Shown here: piece after piece, positions 18,601 through 25,935 of the stretch
Numbering within the stretch: position 1 is the stretch's first letter
Layout: each line of letters starts with the position of its first letter
Assembly (NCBI GenBank): GCA_902607215.1
Contig: CACLJJ010000007.1
Location: 1 to 33,739, forward strand
Direction of reading: 5' to 3'
From: an uncultured Pelagibacteraceae bacterium
GTDB taxonomy: Bacteria > Pseudomonadota > Alphaproteobacteria > Pelagibacterales > Pelagibacteraceae
DNA length: 33,739 bases
Position numbers and translations under genes: made by a program
Notes under the pieces: generated by a model
Databases searched by the model: none
What the model was told of the DNA's origin: nothing
What the model saw: the letters and a program-made list of their open reading frames with translations, nothing else

Positions 18601-20463
18601 CATATGTATTCAATATTTAATGATGCAATAAACAATAAAGTTTTAGTTGCTGATCATGAAGGAGTTATAACAGAGTACCCTTACTCTTCAGGCTCTGCAA
18701 GTATAGGAGATTCTCTAGAAGCTAAACAGGCAACATCAAATTATAATGATGCTCGAGATGCTGATGACAAAGTATCAGAGAGTTGTGGTGAAACGGGCGA
18801 ACCAGCTTGTACTAATCAAGATGCTATTGCTACGTGTCAAACCAATGCTCAAGCAGGAGGTTCTTTTCATGTGGCTGGAACAGCTTCATGTTACCAGGGA
18901 AAATCATTTACTTTTGAAGGATTAACTCCACATGCACCTGATAATGTAAATGTTCCTAAAAGTAATTTAAAAATAACAGAAAGAGTAGATGGCACATTAA
19001 AAACTATAGATTTTGATAATGCAAAATATGTTAGTGGTCAGCTAGTTATTACCTTTGGTGCAGACAAAATTTATGCTGCCTCTGGAAGTGTATTAGAAAC
19101 TACCACTACTACTACTACTAATGAAGATGGTACTACTTCTACTACAACAGTAGAAACAGAAAAACCAACTAATGGTTTCAATGTTGCTACTTCTTGTACT
19201 TCTGCTCCTGGTATTGATCCTAAATACGACTATAGCCAATTAGGTGAAACGTGGTCAACACCAAGAATAGTTAGAGTTCCTTCTGAATTAGCTGGTCAAA
19301 GGAACAATTATAAAAAAGATACTTATGTAGCTGTTATGGGTGCTGGAATGGGCAATACAAATTTATGTGCTGGTTCTGCAGTTTATCTTGTTAATTTGGA
19401 AGATATGGACTACCCAGGATCAATTTTTGGTTCAGAGGCTAATGGAGGTCCAATTACTATAGTTGATACTGACCCATCTGGAATACTTACATCTGCTGGA
19501 GTTATGACAACACCAAATGGAAGTGATATAGGTAATTCACTGCCTTCATCTGCAGTTGTGATCACTCCTGACACTGCATACAACATTCCTTGGAGAGGAG
19601 CGATGGTATACTTCAATGACCTTGAAGGTAAAATTACAAAAATTAATTTAACAAGTTCAACTAAGAACGGCGCAGAATTATTCGATCAAACAACATTGTT
19701 TAGATTGAATGCCGATACTGACAATAGAAGATACAGTTATTTTTCAATGGATGCAGGAATTGGAGTAACAACACGTGATTTTTGGTTATTTGGTGGAACA
19801 GGAAATTTTGCAAACATAGGTGGAGGATCGAAACATATGGATAACATATTATATGGAATAAAAGATCCTCATTATCCGTACTTTAAACATCTTAATGGAG
19901 TACATATTCCACCTGAAACGAATGATACTTTTATAAAAATAGCACACGAAGGTGCTAATAGCGCCAAAGATATTGATAATGGTGTGGTATGCGTTAACAC
20001 AACTGGGAAAGTTACTTGTGACCATGGACCTGGCCCGGGTGATTTAGCGTGGGTAATACATTTAGACACACCAGATGGTTTAGCTCCTAATAATCCATCA
20101 ACAGTAAATACTTATAGAAAACTTTCTGCAACACCAACATTATTTAAGGGACAAGTGTATTTTCCAATTTACGAACCACCACCAGGTAGCAACCCATGTA
20201 ATATTGGAATGGCGTACATATGTGTAGCTGATGATGAATGTGGATCTAACAATTCTCACCTTTTAACCAGAGGTGGTGCAGCAAATGGCAAAAAATGCAA
20301 ACAAATAAGAGAAGGAATTTTATCTGAACTAGTAATTTTTGGTGACACACTTTTTGCTAACGTTGCTGGACCTAAAGAAGATGAAGATACATTGTATTCA
20401 GTTTTAGCAGCTGCAGGAGAAGTTCAATCTAATAGAGGAAGCTGGAGAGAAAGCGGTTTCTAG
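15616..20463 (+). CDS. pilY1: PilY1-like type IV pilus tip adhesin
   Basis: A 1615-residue secreted protein. A signal peptide (about residues 1-25) is followed by a von Willebrand A strand with the MIDAS motif DSSAS (46-50). The A domain then appears interrupted: residues about 60-425 are beta-rich and include an NHL-like repeat near 350-404, before the A domain resumes with WTGVKQAMATII (about 429) and YVIVIGDGMF (about 560). From about residue 868, KVIYAGSNSGMLHAINAETG starts the C-terminal PilY1/PilC propeller, with a calcium-loop-like Asp-rich stretch near 920-940 and AWRTILMIPYGRGGAGFSVLD. A Thr-rich linker lies near 1163-1180. The protein ends in SWRESGF, usual for the family. It is the last gene of the tip operon. 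Confidence 0.9.
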   Translation: MMKILKYFLFAFLFLSLYSEVQVQAKQVPPGSGEGDVPANILFLIDSSASMSRRINNRDAVFGVTGVTYDTNGAIIAGQRRNLAVVKFDADGTRNREFGNNAARWTGQWGDTCEAGLSYGFGGGTGYASTTRDTRTRIGSKVRLVANMSTNDGTISNEDIVFFTSTSRPLRGDIIGMSEDGTDCRFYLNPSNMRVQSMDIATIGGEVYLFAVGKWGRNSAFVSYNLTRGIMGPISNLGRGGNANTPRYNLRHTWRIAVNSDASILYAGRYHLFGFALEKAGDVYQLTGGGNALCVRCYTATNSGNLDTQLVPVSGVDVSPDDDNVLYISSNYRHVVQKLSLDGTQTGYTVVARAGTGSREYGMNTEDTGELAANNVRFNYPNSIHVTADKILVGSSSGTIDEFNENLFTAANKDTAWLQQMGGGAVSRWTGVKQAMATIISDTTLTSGAHFGYGHWNAGETGGHKRRGRGGRFCHFNNSCNYYGGWTGTQTDGHSTLCNRDSCLNVGISSEGYTRILDHLLPQRLAWGTDSRAFAQIAYKYFSGDFEGYDATSDCQLNYVIVIGDGMFMNNNAAADEIAKLRSLENPVVTLFVAYGGGINPVGMNRFTQLAVAGSCPGGDSTHPDCEPVIEAATPVQLKTQLTSKIRQILAEKLSFTAPSITATVQEGGSLYQAQFAYEQYGEWHGTILRKKLNADNTVEHDTAAGNAFGNWDASKEVRKQAAAEGAADTRNIWSAIPDASYIGNWDNFNTDNSDAIIEMFGLLEYSVLDYHNTTSHCSTNGHIGENGHEDDAKGLINFMKGTDYFDYDGDCNVTERRDHVLGDIYHSQLVEIGPPDASTDFTSSNEEAYFRSANNYQSFKKNNSTRRKVIYAGSNSGMLHAINAETGKEEWAFIPPFIAGIMPSIINTDLDGGVDVSYDADGNKVAKGGTNAIFGVDGSPVVHDVYMAGYDSAGNLDTAKAWRTILMIPYGRGGAGFSVLDVSNPILVEGKGPIHMYSIFNDAINNKVLVADHEGVITEYPYSSGSASIGDSLEAKQATSNYNDARDADDKVSESCGETGEPACTNQDAIATCQTNAQAGGSFHVAGTASCYQGKSFTFEGLTPHAPDNVNVPKSNLKITERVDGTLKTIDFDNAKYVSGQLVITFGADKIYAASGSVLETTTTTTTNEDGTTSTTTVETEKPTNGFNVATSCTSAPGIDPKYDYSQLGETWSTPRIVRVPSELAGQRNNYKKDTYVAVMGAGMGNTNLCAGSAVYLVNLEDMDYPGSIFGSEANGGPITIVDTDPSGILTSAGVMTTPNGSDIGNSLPSSAVVITPDTAYNIPWRGAMVYFNDLEGKITKINLTSSTKNGAELFDQTTLFRLNADTDNRRYSYFSMDAGIGVTTRDFWLFGGTGNFANIGGGSKHMDNILYGIKDPHYPYFKHLNGVHIPPETNDTFIKIAHEGANSAKDIDNGVVCVNTTGKVTCDHGPGPGDLAWVIHLDTPDGLAPNNPSTVNTYRKLSATPTLFKGQVYFPIYEPPPGSNPCNIGMAYICVADDECGSNNSHLLTRGGAANGKKCKQIREGILSELVIFGDTLFANVAGPKEDEDTLYSVLAAAGEVQSNRGSWRESGF
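19105..19119 (+). repeat. (ACT)5 triplet repeat in the pilY1-like gene
   Basis: Five perfect ACT triplets, preceded by ACC and followed shortly by further ACT/ACA codons, encode a run of Thr. The repeat is in frame, so slippage would change linker length without breaking the protein. Confidence 0.85.
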
Positions 20464-20663
20464 TTAAATATTTTAAAGTAAAAATAAACAATCCATAAAA
20501 ACATTGTAAGCATAGTAACAAAAATTAATGCGAGTCCAACGAGCGTGTCTTGATTAACTTTCTTTCTCCATTTTTTTGGAAAAAAGTTTAAAGAATAAGC
20601 ATAAACAATAATAAAAACATTAAATGCCGAAACAGCGATGCTAAATAATAAAAATTTATCCAT
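20460..20663 (-). CDS. small two-helix membrane protein coupled to pilD
   Basis: I do not recognise this 67-residue protein. The ATG at 20661-20663 shares one base with the pilD stop (TAATG on the minus strand), a strong sign of translational coupling and the reason for preferring it over a longer frame starting inside pilD. It has two membrane helices (about residues 4-25 and 40-63) joined by a basic loop FFPKKWRKKVNQ, so both ends probably face the periplasm if the loop is cytoplasmic. Its stop overlaps the convergent pilY1 stop by four bases. Confidence 0.7.
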   Translation of the reverse strand: MDKFLLFSIAVSAFNVFIIVYAYSLNFFPKKWRKKVNQDTLVGLALIFVTMLTMFLWIVYFYFKIFN

Positions 20664-21427
20664 TATAAAAACATATGTTTTATTTGATTTGCAAAAGACA
20701 CATAAATTATACATCCAATAATTATGTAGGGACCAAAAGGAATTTGAGTTGTCATGTCTCTAGTTTTTTTAAGCAAAGATGGAACTGCAAAAAATAAAGC
20801 AACAAACGATGAAATAAAAATTGTAAATGGAATGCTTACCCATCCAAACCAAAATCCAACCACAGCCATTAATTTTGCATCGCCAAGTCCCATTCCTTCT
20901 TTATTTCTAACTTTCTTATAAAAAAAAATAATTAACCAAATTATTAGATAACCAAAAACTCCGCCAATTAAGGAATTAATATAATTTGGAAATATTGTTT
21001 GATTTAAATTAGGCTCAAAGGATTTTGCAAAACCGATAAACATTAATGGAAAAGTTAATTCATTTGGAATTATAAAATATTTTAAATCAACAAAAAAAAT
21101 AATTATAAAAAATATAATTAAAATTATTAACAATAATGTTGTGATTGATATTCCGTATAGATGGTAGATAATTACAAAACTAATTGCCGAAATAAACTCA
21201 ACCAAAAAATATTGTGAGCTAATTTTGTTGCTACAGGTTCTGCATTTTCCTTTGAGAAATATAAATGATAAAAATGGAATGTTGTCATACCATTTTATTT
21301 GATTTTTACACGACGGACAAAAAGATCTTCCTTTGACAATATTTTGATTATTAGGCAGTCGGTAAATACAAACATTGCAAAAGCTACCCCAAATACTACC
21401 CAATACAAATGCTAGAAAATAAAACAC
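20663..21427 (-). CDS. pilD: prepilin peptidase / N-methyltransferase
   Basis: PilD cleaves prepilin leaders and methylates the new N-terminus. The N-terminal part has GSFCNVCIYRLP and two Cys pairs (CPSC and CRTC) that form the zinc-binding methyltransferase region. The two catalytic Asp lie in VDLKYFIIPNELT and GLGDAKLMAV, as in A24 peptidases. About seven to eight membrane segments and 254 residues fit the family. The start is GTG at 21425-21427; an in-frame stop lies just upstream, so no longer form is possible. It would process the four prepilin-like products encoded upstream on the other strand. Confidence 0.94.
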   Translation of the reverse strand: MFYFLAFVLGSIWGSFCNVCIYRLPNNQNIVKGRSFCPSCKNQIKWYDNIPFLSFIFLKGKCRTCSNKISSQYFLVEFISAISFVIIYHLYGISITTLLLIILIIFFIIIFFVDLKYFIIPNELTFPLMFIGFAKSFEPNLNQTIFPNYINSLIGGVFGYLIIWLIIFFYKKVRNKEGMGLGDAKLMAVVGFWFGWVSIPFTIFISSFVALFFAVPSLLKKTRDMTTQIPFGPYIIIGCIIYVSFANQIKHMFL

Positions 21428-21492
21428 GAATTATATTTTTATTTGAGTGGCTATTTGCAATATTCCATCAATACAATACTGAATAAAAACCA

Positions 21493-21511
21493 TTGCATCT
21501 TGAAGATGCAA
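21493..21511. promoter_or_regulatory. perfect palindrome, possible operator
   Basis: TTGCATCT and AGATGCAA form a perfect 8-bp inverted repeat around TGA, in the 164-base divergent gap between pilD and the phosphatase gene. Its centre (21502) is about 31-36 bases before a TATAAT at 21533-21538, i.e. about -43 relative to the predicted start, a usual place for an activator. Read on the minus strand it is followed by TGGTTTTTATT, so a terminator-like or attenuator hairpin is the alternative. Confidence 0.4.
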
Positions 21512-21532
21512 ATAAAAATTCGGTGAATGTAT

Positions 21533-21538
21533 TATAAT
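21533..21538 (+). promoter_or_regulatory. candidate -10 box for the GAF-PP2C gene
   Basis: A perfect TATAAT, 53 bases before the ATG at 21592. No acceptable -35 hexamer lies 16-18 bases upstream, which would suit a promoter that depends on an activator bound at the palindrome 21493-21511. Confidence 0.35.
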
Positions 21539-21591
21539 TTCCATTCTTGTTAAAATTATCAAAAAAGAGATAAAATGCAAAATATAAAAAA

Positions 21592-22872
21592 ATGTTTTTT
21601 AAACCAAAAAAGCCCGAACCAGTAAAAGAAGACTCTAGAATTAAGGATTTGCAAATTATTACGCAAATGACTCAAGAGTTTGCCACATCTCTTGATTTAA
21701 ATGAAACACTTCAAAATGCTTTAGAAGTAATAATCAAAAGAATTAATGCACAAGCAGCAAACATATTTTTAATTGAAGAAAAAAAACAAGTCTTTCAATG
21801 CATTGCATCCAAACATCAGGCTTATCTCGAAGATTATGAAATTCCTATAACTCAAGGAGTGATGGGAAAAGCCATTCTACAAAAAAAATGTATTAGAGTT
21901 GGAGATGTTAGAAAAGATATAAGAGAAATTGCAGAGTTTTATTTTGATTTGGATAATAAAACAAACTTTACAACATACTCAGTTTTGTGTGCACCCCTTA
22001 TTGCCGCAAATGAATGTATTGGGGTAATTCACTGTCTAAATAAAAAGACAACAAATAAACTTTTTGAAGAGAGCGATAGAAAACTTTTAGAAACTCTTGC
22101 GGCACCAGCGGCACTTGCGATTAGAAATGCCCGAATGGCCAAAGAGCTTATTGATAAAAATAGGATGCAAAAGGAAATTGAAATTGTTGGAGAGATTCAA
22201 AAAAATTTACTATCAAAAAACAAAGAAGATCCTTTTCCAATAGCTGGAATAAATATTCCAGCAAAAATAGTATCTGGAGATTTTTATAATTTTTCTGATC
22301 TGGGAAATGGTAAATATGGATTTGGTGTTGCCGATGTATCAGGAAAAGGTATTAAGTCATCACTTTTGATGTCAAAGGCTTCAAGTCTTTATCGATGTTT
22401 AAGCAAAACAATGTATTCAGCATCAGACTTATTAAATTTATTAAATAAAGAAATTTGTGAAACAGCATCTAGAGGAATGTTTGTAACTATGTTGATTGGA
22501 ATATACGATAGCAATAAAAAAGAATTACTTATTTCGAATGCTGGTCATGAACCTCCTTTAATTTATTCAAAGGATGGAAAGTTTTCTGACCATACAGAGG
22601 CAGGCCCACCATTAGGTGTAATGCCGAAGATTACTTATAAAGAAACCACAATACCTTTTTCAGAAAGTTCAATGTATATTTTTACTGATGGAATTACAGA
22701 GATTAAAGATCCTAATGGTGAAATGTTAGGCGCAGAAGGTTTTCAAAATTATATTAAAAAATATCAATCCACACCAAATAACAGTAGATTAAAAACTATC
22801 ATTGAAGATATAGTTAAATCTGGAAAAATTCAAAAAGACGATTTAACAATAGTAGTAGTAGATGGAAAATAA
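21592..22872 (+). CDS. GAF-domain PP2C/SpoIIE-type serine phosphatase
   Basis: A 426-residue soluble signalling protein. Residues about 35-185 form a GAF sensor domain (with QGVMGKAILQKKCIRVGDV and VLCAPLIAANECIGVIH). A short helix linker leads to a SpoIIE/RsbU-like phosphatase domain from about residue 200, with metal-binding Asp in SGDFYNF (about 230), GVADVSGKGIKSSLLMS (about 245), TDGITEIKD (about 365) and KDDLTIVVV (about 417). Such enzymes usually dephosphorylate anti-sigma-factor antagonists. No antagonist or kinase is found in the window, so the target is unknown. The next gene starts two bases after the stop. Confidence 0.88.
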   Translation: MFFKPKKPEPVKEDSRIKDLQIITQMTQEFATSLDLNETLQNALEVIIKRINAQAANIFLIEEKKQVFQCIASKHQAYLEDYEIPITQGVMGKAILQKKCIRVGDVRKDIREIAEFYFDLDNKTNFTTYSVLCAPLIAANECIGVIHCLNKKTTNKLFEESDRKLLETLAAPAALAIRNARMAKELIDKNRMQKEIEIVGEIQKNLLSKNKEDPFPIAGINIPAKIVSGDFYNFSDLGNGKYGFGVADVSGKGIKSSLLMSKASSLYRCLSKTMYSASDLLNLLNKEICETASRGMFVTMLIGIYDSNKKELLISNAGHEPPLIYSKDGKFSDHTEAGPPLGVMPKITYKETTIPFSESSMYIFTDGITEIKDPNGEMLGAEGFQNYIKKYQSTPNNSRLKTIIEDIVKSGKIQKDDLTIVVVDGK

Positions 22873-22874
22873 AA

Positions 22875-23177
22875 ATGATAGGCATACCCAAAGTGATGAT
22901 ATTTTTTGCAATCATTATAAGCTCAATACTTTATTGGACTGCTTCAAATGTTTGTAGGTACAACTTTGCATTAGAAAAAAATACTAACTTAGTAAATATT
23001 GTTACAGAGGAAATTGATCCGACAATAGGAAATGCAAAATATTATGTATACAGAGAATTAAATTGTAATGATGTTGATTTAGATTGGGATGTTGAAAGAG
23101 TAATGGATAACTTAAGAACTATTTCAGTAATTGTTTACCAAGAACTTAATACCGATATAAGAGGCGATCCAAATTAA
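22875..23177 (+). CDS. small unknown membrane-anchored protein
   Basis: A 100-residue protein that I do not recognise. One N-terminal hydrophobic segment (about residues 6-23) is followed by a mostly acidic soluble part with two Cys (positions 27 and 64). It starts two bases after the phosphatase stop and is probably co-transcribed with it. The soluble part is likely periplasmic. Coding support comes from the tight spacing and an uninterrupted frame; the function is not known. Confidence 0.6.
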   Translation: MIGIPKVMIFFAIIISSILYWTASNVCRYNFALEKNTNLVNIVTEEIDPTIGNAKYYVYRELNCNDVDLDWDVERVMDNLRTISVIVYQELNTDIRGDPN

Positions 23178-23199
23178 ATAAAAAACAGTTAAAAGAAAA

Positions 23200-24462
23200 A
23201 TGAATTTGAAAAATTTCAAATTAAGCAAGCTACAGTATTTTATTTTATATTTATTTCTTACATTTTGGCTATTTGCTAGGGGAGGTCTAAATATTGATGT
23301 AGGTGCTTTTAAGTATACTCATTATCTTTTTAATTATGAATATGAGTTTATTAAAAGAGGTTTTGTAGGAGAAATTTTAAGTTTTTTTTATGATCCCAAT
23401 TCTGTGAATTATGAAGCGGTCAATTATTTATCTCTAGTTTTTCTTATAATATTATCAGTATTTTTCTTTAATATTTTTGTAAGTAGTTTCAACAGAAAAA
23501 ATGATATTTCAAAATTAATTTTTTCCATCATGGTGTTTACGAGTCCATTAACAATGCAACATTTTATTTATGATGTGGGAAGATTTGACATACTAAATTT
23601 CGTTATTGCTTTTTTATGTTTTTTTATTATAGAAAAATTTTATAAAAAAATTTTATTTGTTTTTGTTTTGATTGGTCCTTTAATGTTTGTAATGATCTTA
23701 ATTCATGAAGCAGCATTTTTTATGTTTATACCAGTTATATTTGCTTACTGGTTTTTTAAAAATTCATATAAGTCGAGTGTTATTGTTCAGATAATTTTAT
23801 TTAGTCTTATAGTATTTTCAACATTTAAAATATCAACCATTGGAATAGGAACAGCGTTAACACCTGAAACACATTATCAATTGTTACAAGATAAAGAAAT
23901 ATATATTGGTGACGTGCTTATACCAAACCCTTATGTGAACAAATATTCTGTTCATGTACTTTACGGAGGCTTATATCAAAATTTTGATGAAGGAATTTTT
24001 AGCGCTTTGTTTGCGGATGCTATTAATGTAGGTCTATCAAAATGGTGGTTAATCCATAATTTTATTTTAATATTTGCATTGTCACCATTTTTTTACATTG
24101 TGTTTGTGATTTTTAAGGAATTTTTTTTCAAAAGCAAAATTCAAACTAAAATATTGTTGATATCGTGTTTTTCACCTCTTGGTTTATTTTTGTTTTCATA
24201 TGATCATATGAGATACTGGTCGTTGATAGTTACCAATTTATTTATTATTTTTTTTATACTATCCAAAGAAAACAATTTTTATAAAGAGATGCTGAAAAAA
24301 AATATAAAAAGATATAAAAAATTAACTATATTTTTAATACTTCTGGGCCTTGTATTAGGTCCTGTTGGAAATTATCGAAGTTTTACTCTTACAAACAAAA
24401 TTATTCCAAATACACTTGTGCTTGATTCAAGCAAATGGTTTAAAATAAAAATAAAAAACTAA
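23200..24462 (+). CDS. polytopic membrane protein of unknown function
   Basis: A 420-residue protein with about ten membrane segments. The first periplasmic loop contains NYEYEFIKRGFVGEILSFF, and charged residues recur near membrane edges (for example DVGRFD and LIHEAAFF). Its size and pattern recall EpsG-like or other polysaccharide polymerase/GT-C membrane enzymes, but I cannot assign a family with confidence. It follows the small protein by 22 bases. Its stop overlaps by four bases with the end of the convergent sulfatase-like gene, so there is no room for a separate terminator. Confidence 0.7.
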   Translation: MNLKNFKLSKLQYFILYLFLTFWLFARGGLNIDVGAFKYTHYLFNYEYEFIKRGFVGEILSFFYDPNSVNYEAVNYLSLVFLIILSVFFFNIFVSSFNRKNDISKLIFSIMVFTSPLTMQHFIYDVGRFDILNFVIAFLCFFIIEKFYKKILFVFVLIGPLMFVMILIHEAAFFMFIPVIFAYWFFKNSYKSSVIVQIILFSLIVFSTFKISTIGIGTALTPETHYQLLQDKEIYIGDVLIPNPYVNKYSVHVLYGGLYQNFDEGIFSALFADAINVGLSKWWLIHNFILIFALSPFFYIVFVIFKEFFFKSKIQTKILLISCFSPLGLFLFSYDHMRYWSLIVTNLFIIFFILSKENNFYKEMLKKNIKRYKKLTIFLILLGLVLGPVGNYRSFTLTNKIIPNTLVLDSSKWFKIKIKN

Positions 24463-25916
24463 GTTTTAGAAAAAAAATAAACATCTATTGTATCTTCAAA
24501 GTGTATGCGATCCTTTCGATGAAATAGTGGTGGTGTATCTGAAAAAAATACAAGTATATCTTCTTTGCCCATTCTTGATAAAAATTTAGAAACGCTATTA
24601 TTAAATAACATTTGATTATTATAAAGGTTACAGAATTGATCATTTAAATTCAAAGGATAATTTTTTTTGCAATCAATAAAAGATTTGTTAGAAGTCGGAT
24701 GAACAGGAATATGATTGTTTAAAGTTAAAAAAATAATGAAATTGTTATTAGTAGATTTTGTTATTTTTTCTAAATTTTCTAAGATTTTGTAATCACAAAT
24801 ACCAGCAAACTGAGCGGTCACAGATGTTTGATCCCCACAAATTTTAAAATTTAAAGCTTTTAACTCTTGTGCAAAATAAACTTCATCGAAGTAATTTTTG
24901 TATCTCTTTCTATTAAAGACAGAATCATAATATGAATGAATATAAATTAGATTTTTGTTTTTATAAGAATCAATCCAACATTTATTTTCAGAAATGAAAT
25001 TTCTAAAATCAATTTGTTTAAAACTCTTGTAATCTACTTTTTTGTTGCAAAAAAATTCGATCTCGGCTCCTTGCGTTGAATAACTTTTGTTCCATTTTTT
25101 TTTGTATCTTTCCACAGATAGATCTTTGTTACCTGCTACAATTTGATTAAACAAATTATCTTTTAAATATTTATCTTTAAAATTTGGATAGGACTCGTTA
25201 ATAACAACATAGATATTATTATAATTTTTTTTTCCAATAACATCTTCAAAATTATTGAAATTGTTTTCAGAGATTATTTTATTTGATTGATTTTTTGATA
25301 TGAAGGGAACACTTTTACTATAGATCATTGAAAATTTTAAAACTTCATACCAATTATCATTTCTAAAAAAATTATTCTTTATATGAGAGCTAAATTTATC
25401 TTTACGATAAAATAAATCTACTTCAGTCCAACTATTAGTTAAAAGTTTATATCTTAGTAATAGAGAATTGTGCGTAAGATTGGGATTGAAATTACTTAAA
25501 ATAAAAAGAATAAAAAATGAAGAAACATAAACTTTTTTTTTAAAATTAAAATTTTTCTTTATTGTATTAAAACTATAATTTTTTTTTTCTAAAAAAAACA
25601 AAATAGCCGAAGAGAATAATAGAAAGTAAAAAAAATTAATATTTTGAAAAATAATATATTTTACGAATTCATAATTTAAATTATTAAAATCATTTATTAT
25701 TAAAGTAAAAAAATTTATTTCTAGCCCATAGTAACCCAATAAGGAAAGTGCAGTTTCAAAAAGAATAAAGAAATATAATAAATAAATATTTAAAGAATAA
25801 AATAAAGATTGAATTGAAAAAAAACCATAGTCAAATGAAGTTGTATCTATTAAATAAAGTAAAGAAAAAAGGTTAACTACAATAAGTCTGACAAAATATT
25901 TTTTTATTTTATACAT
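24459..25916 (-). CDS. membrane alkaline-phosphatase/sulfatase-like protein
   Basis: A 485-residue protein with about four or five N-terminal membrane helices (to about residue 142) and a C-terminal soluble domain that would lie in the periplasm. The domain resembles the sulfatase/phosphoethanolamine-transferase fold: NIYVVINESYP (Glu241, first metal site), KSYSTQGAEI (Thr281, candidate nucleophile), LTLNNHIPVHP (His402) and ILVFFSDTPP (Asp460). The usual Asp-His-Gly of the last motif reads Asp-Thr-Pro, so activity may be altered. It starts 19 bases after the autotransporter-like gene on the same strand. Modification of a surface glycan or lipid is a possible role, by inference. Confidence 0.65.
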   Translation of the reverse strand: MYKIKKYFVRLIVVNLFSLLYLIDTTSFDYGFFSIQSLFYSLNIYLLYFFILFETALSLLGYYGLEINFFTLIINDFNNLNYEFVKYIIFQNINFFYFLLFSSAILFFLEKKNYSFNTIKKNFNFKKKVYVSSFFILFILSNFNPNLTHNSLLLRYKLLTNSWTEVDLFYRKDKFSSHIKNNFFRNDNWYEVLKFSMIYSKSVPFISKNQSNKIISENNFNNFEDVIGKKNYNNIYVVINESYPNFKDKYLKDNLFNQIVAGNKDLSVERYKKKWNKSYSTQGAEIEFFCNKKVDYKSFKQIDFRNFISENKCWIDSYKNKNLIYIHSYYDSVFNRKRYKNYFDEVYFAQELKALNFKICGDQTSVTAQFAGICDYKILENLEKITKSTNNNFIIFLTLNNHIPVHPTSNKSFIDCKKNYPLNLNDQFCNLYNNQMLFNNSVSKFLSRMGKEDILVFFSDTPPLFHRKDRIHFEDTIDVYFFSKT

Positions 25917-25935
25917 AAACTGTTATTATTTAATT

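Noticed and set aside
21430-21435. TATAAT on the minus strand just before pilD
   Set aside because: It lies three bases from the GTG start, so transcription would begin inside the gene.
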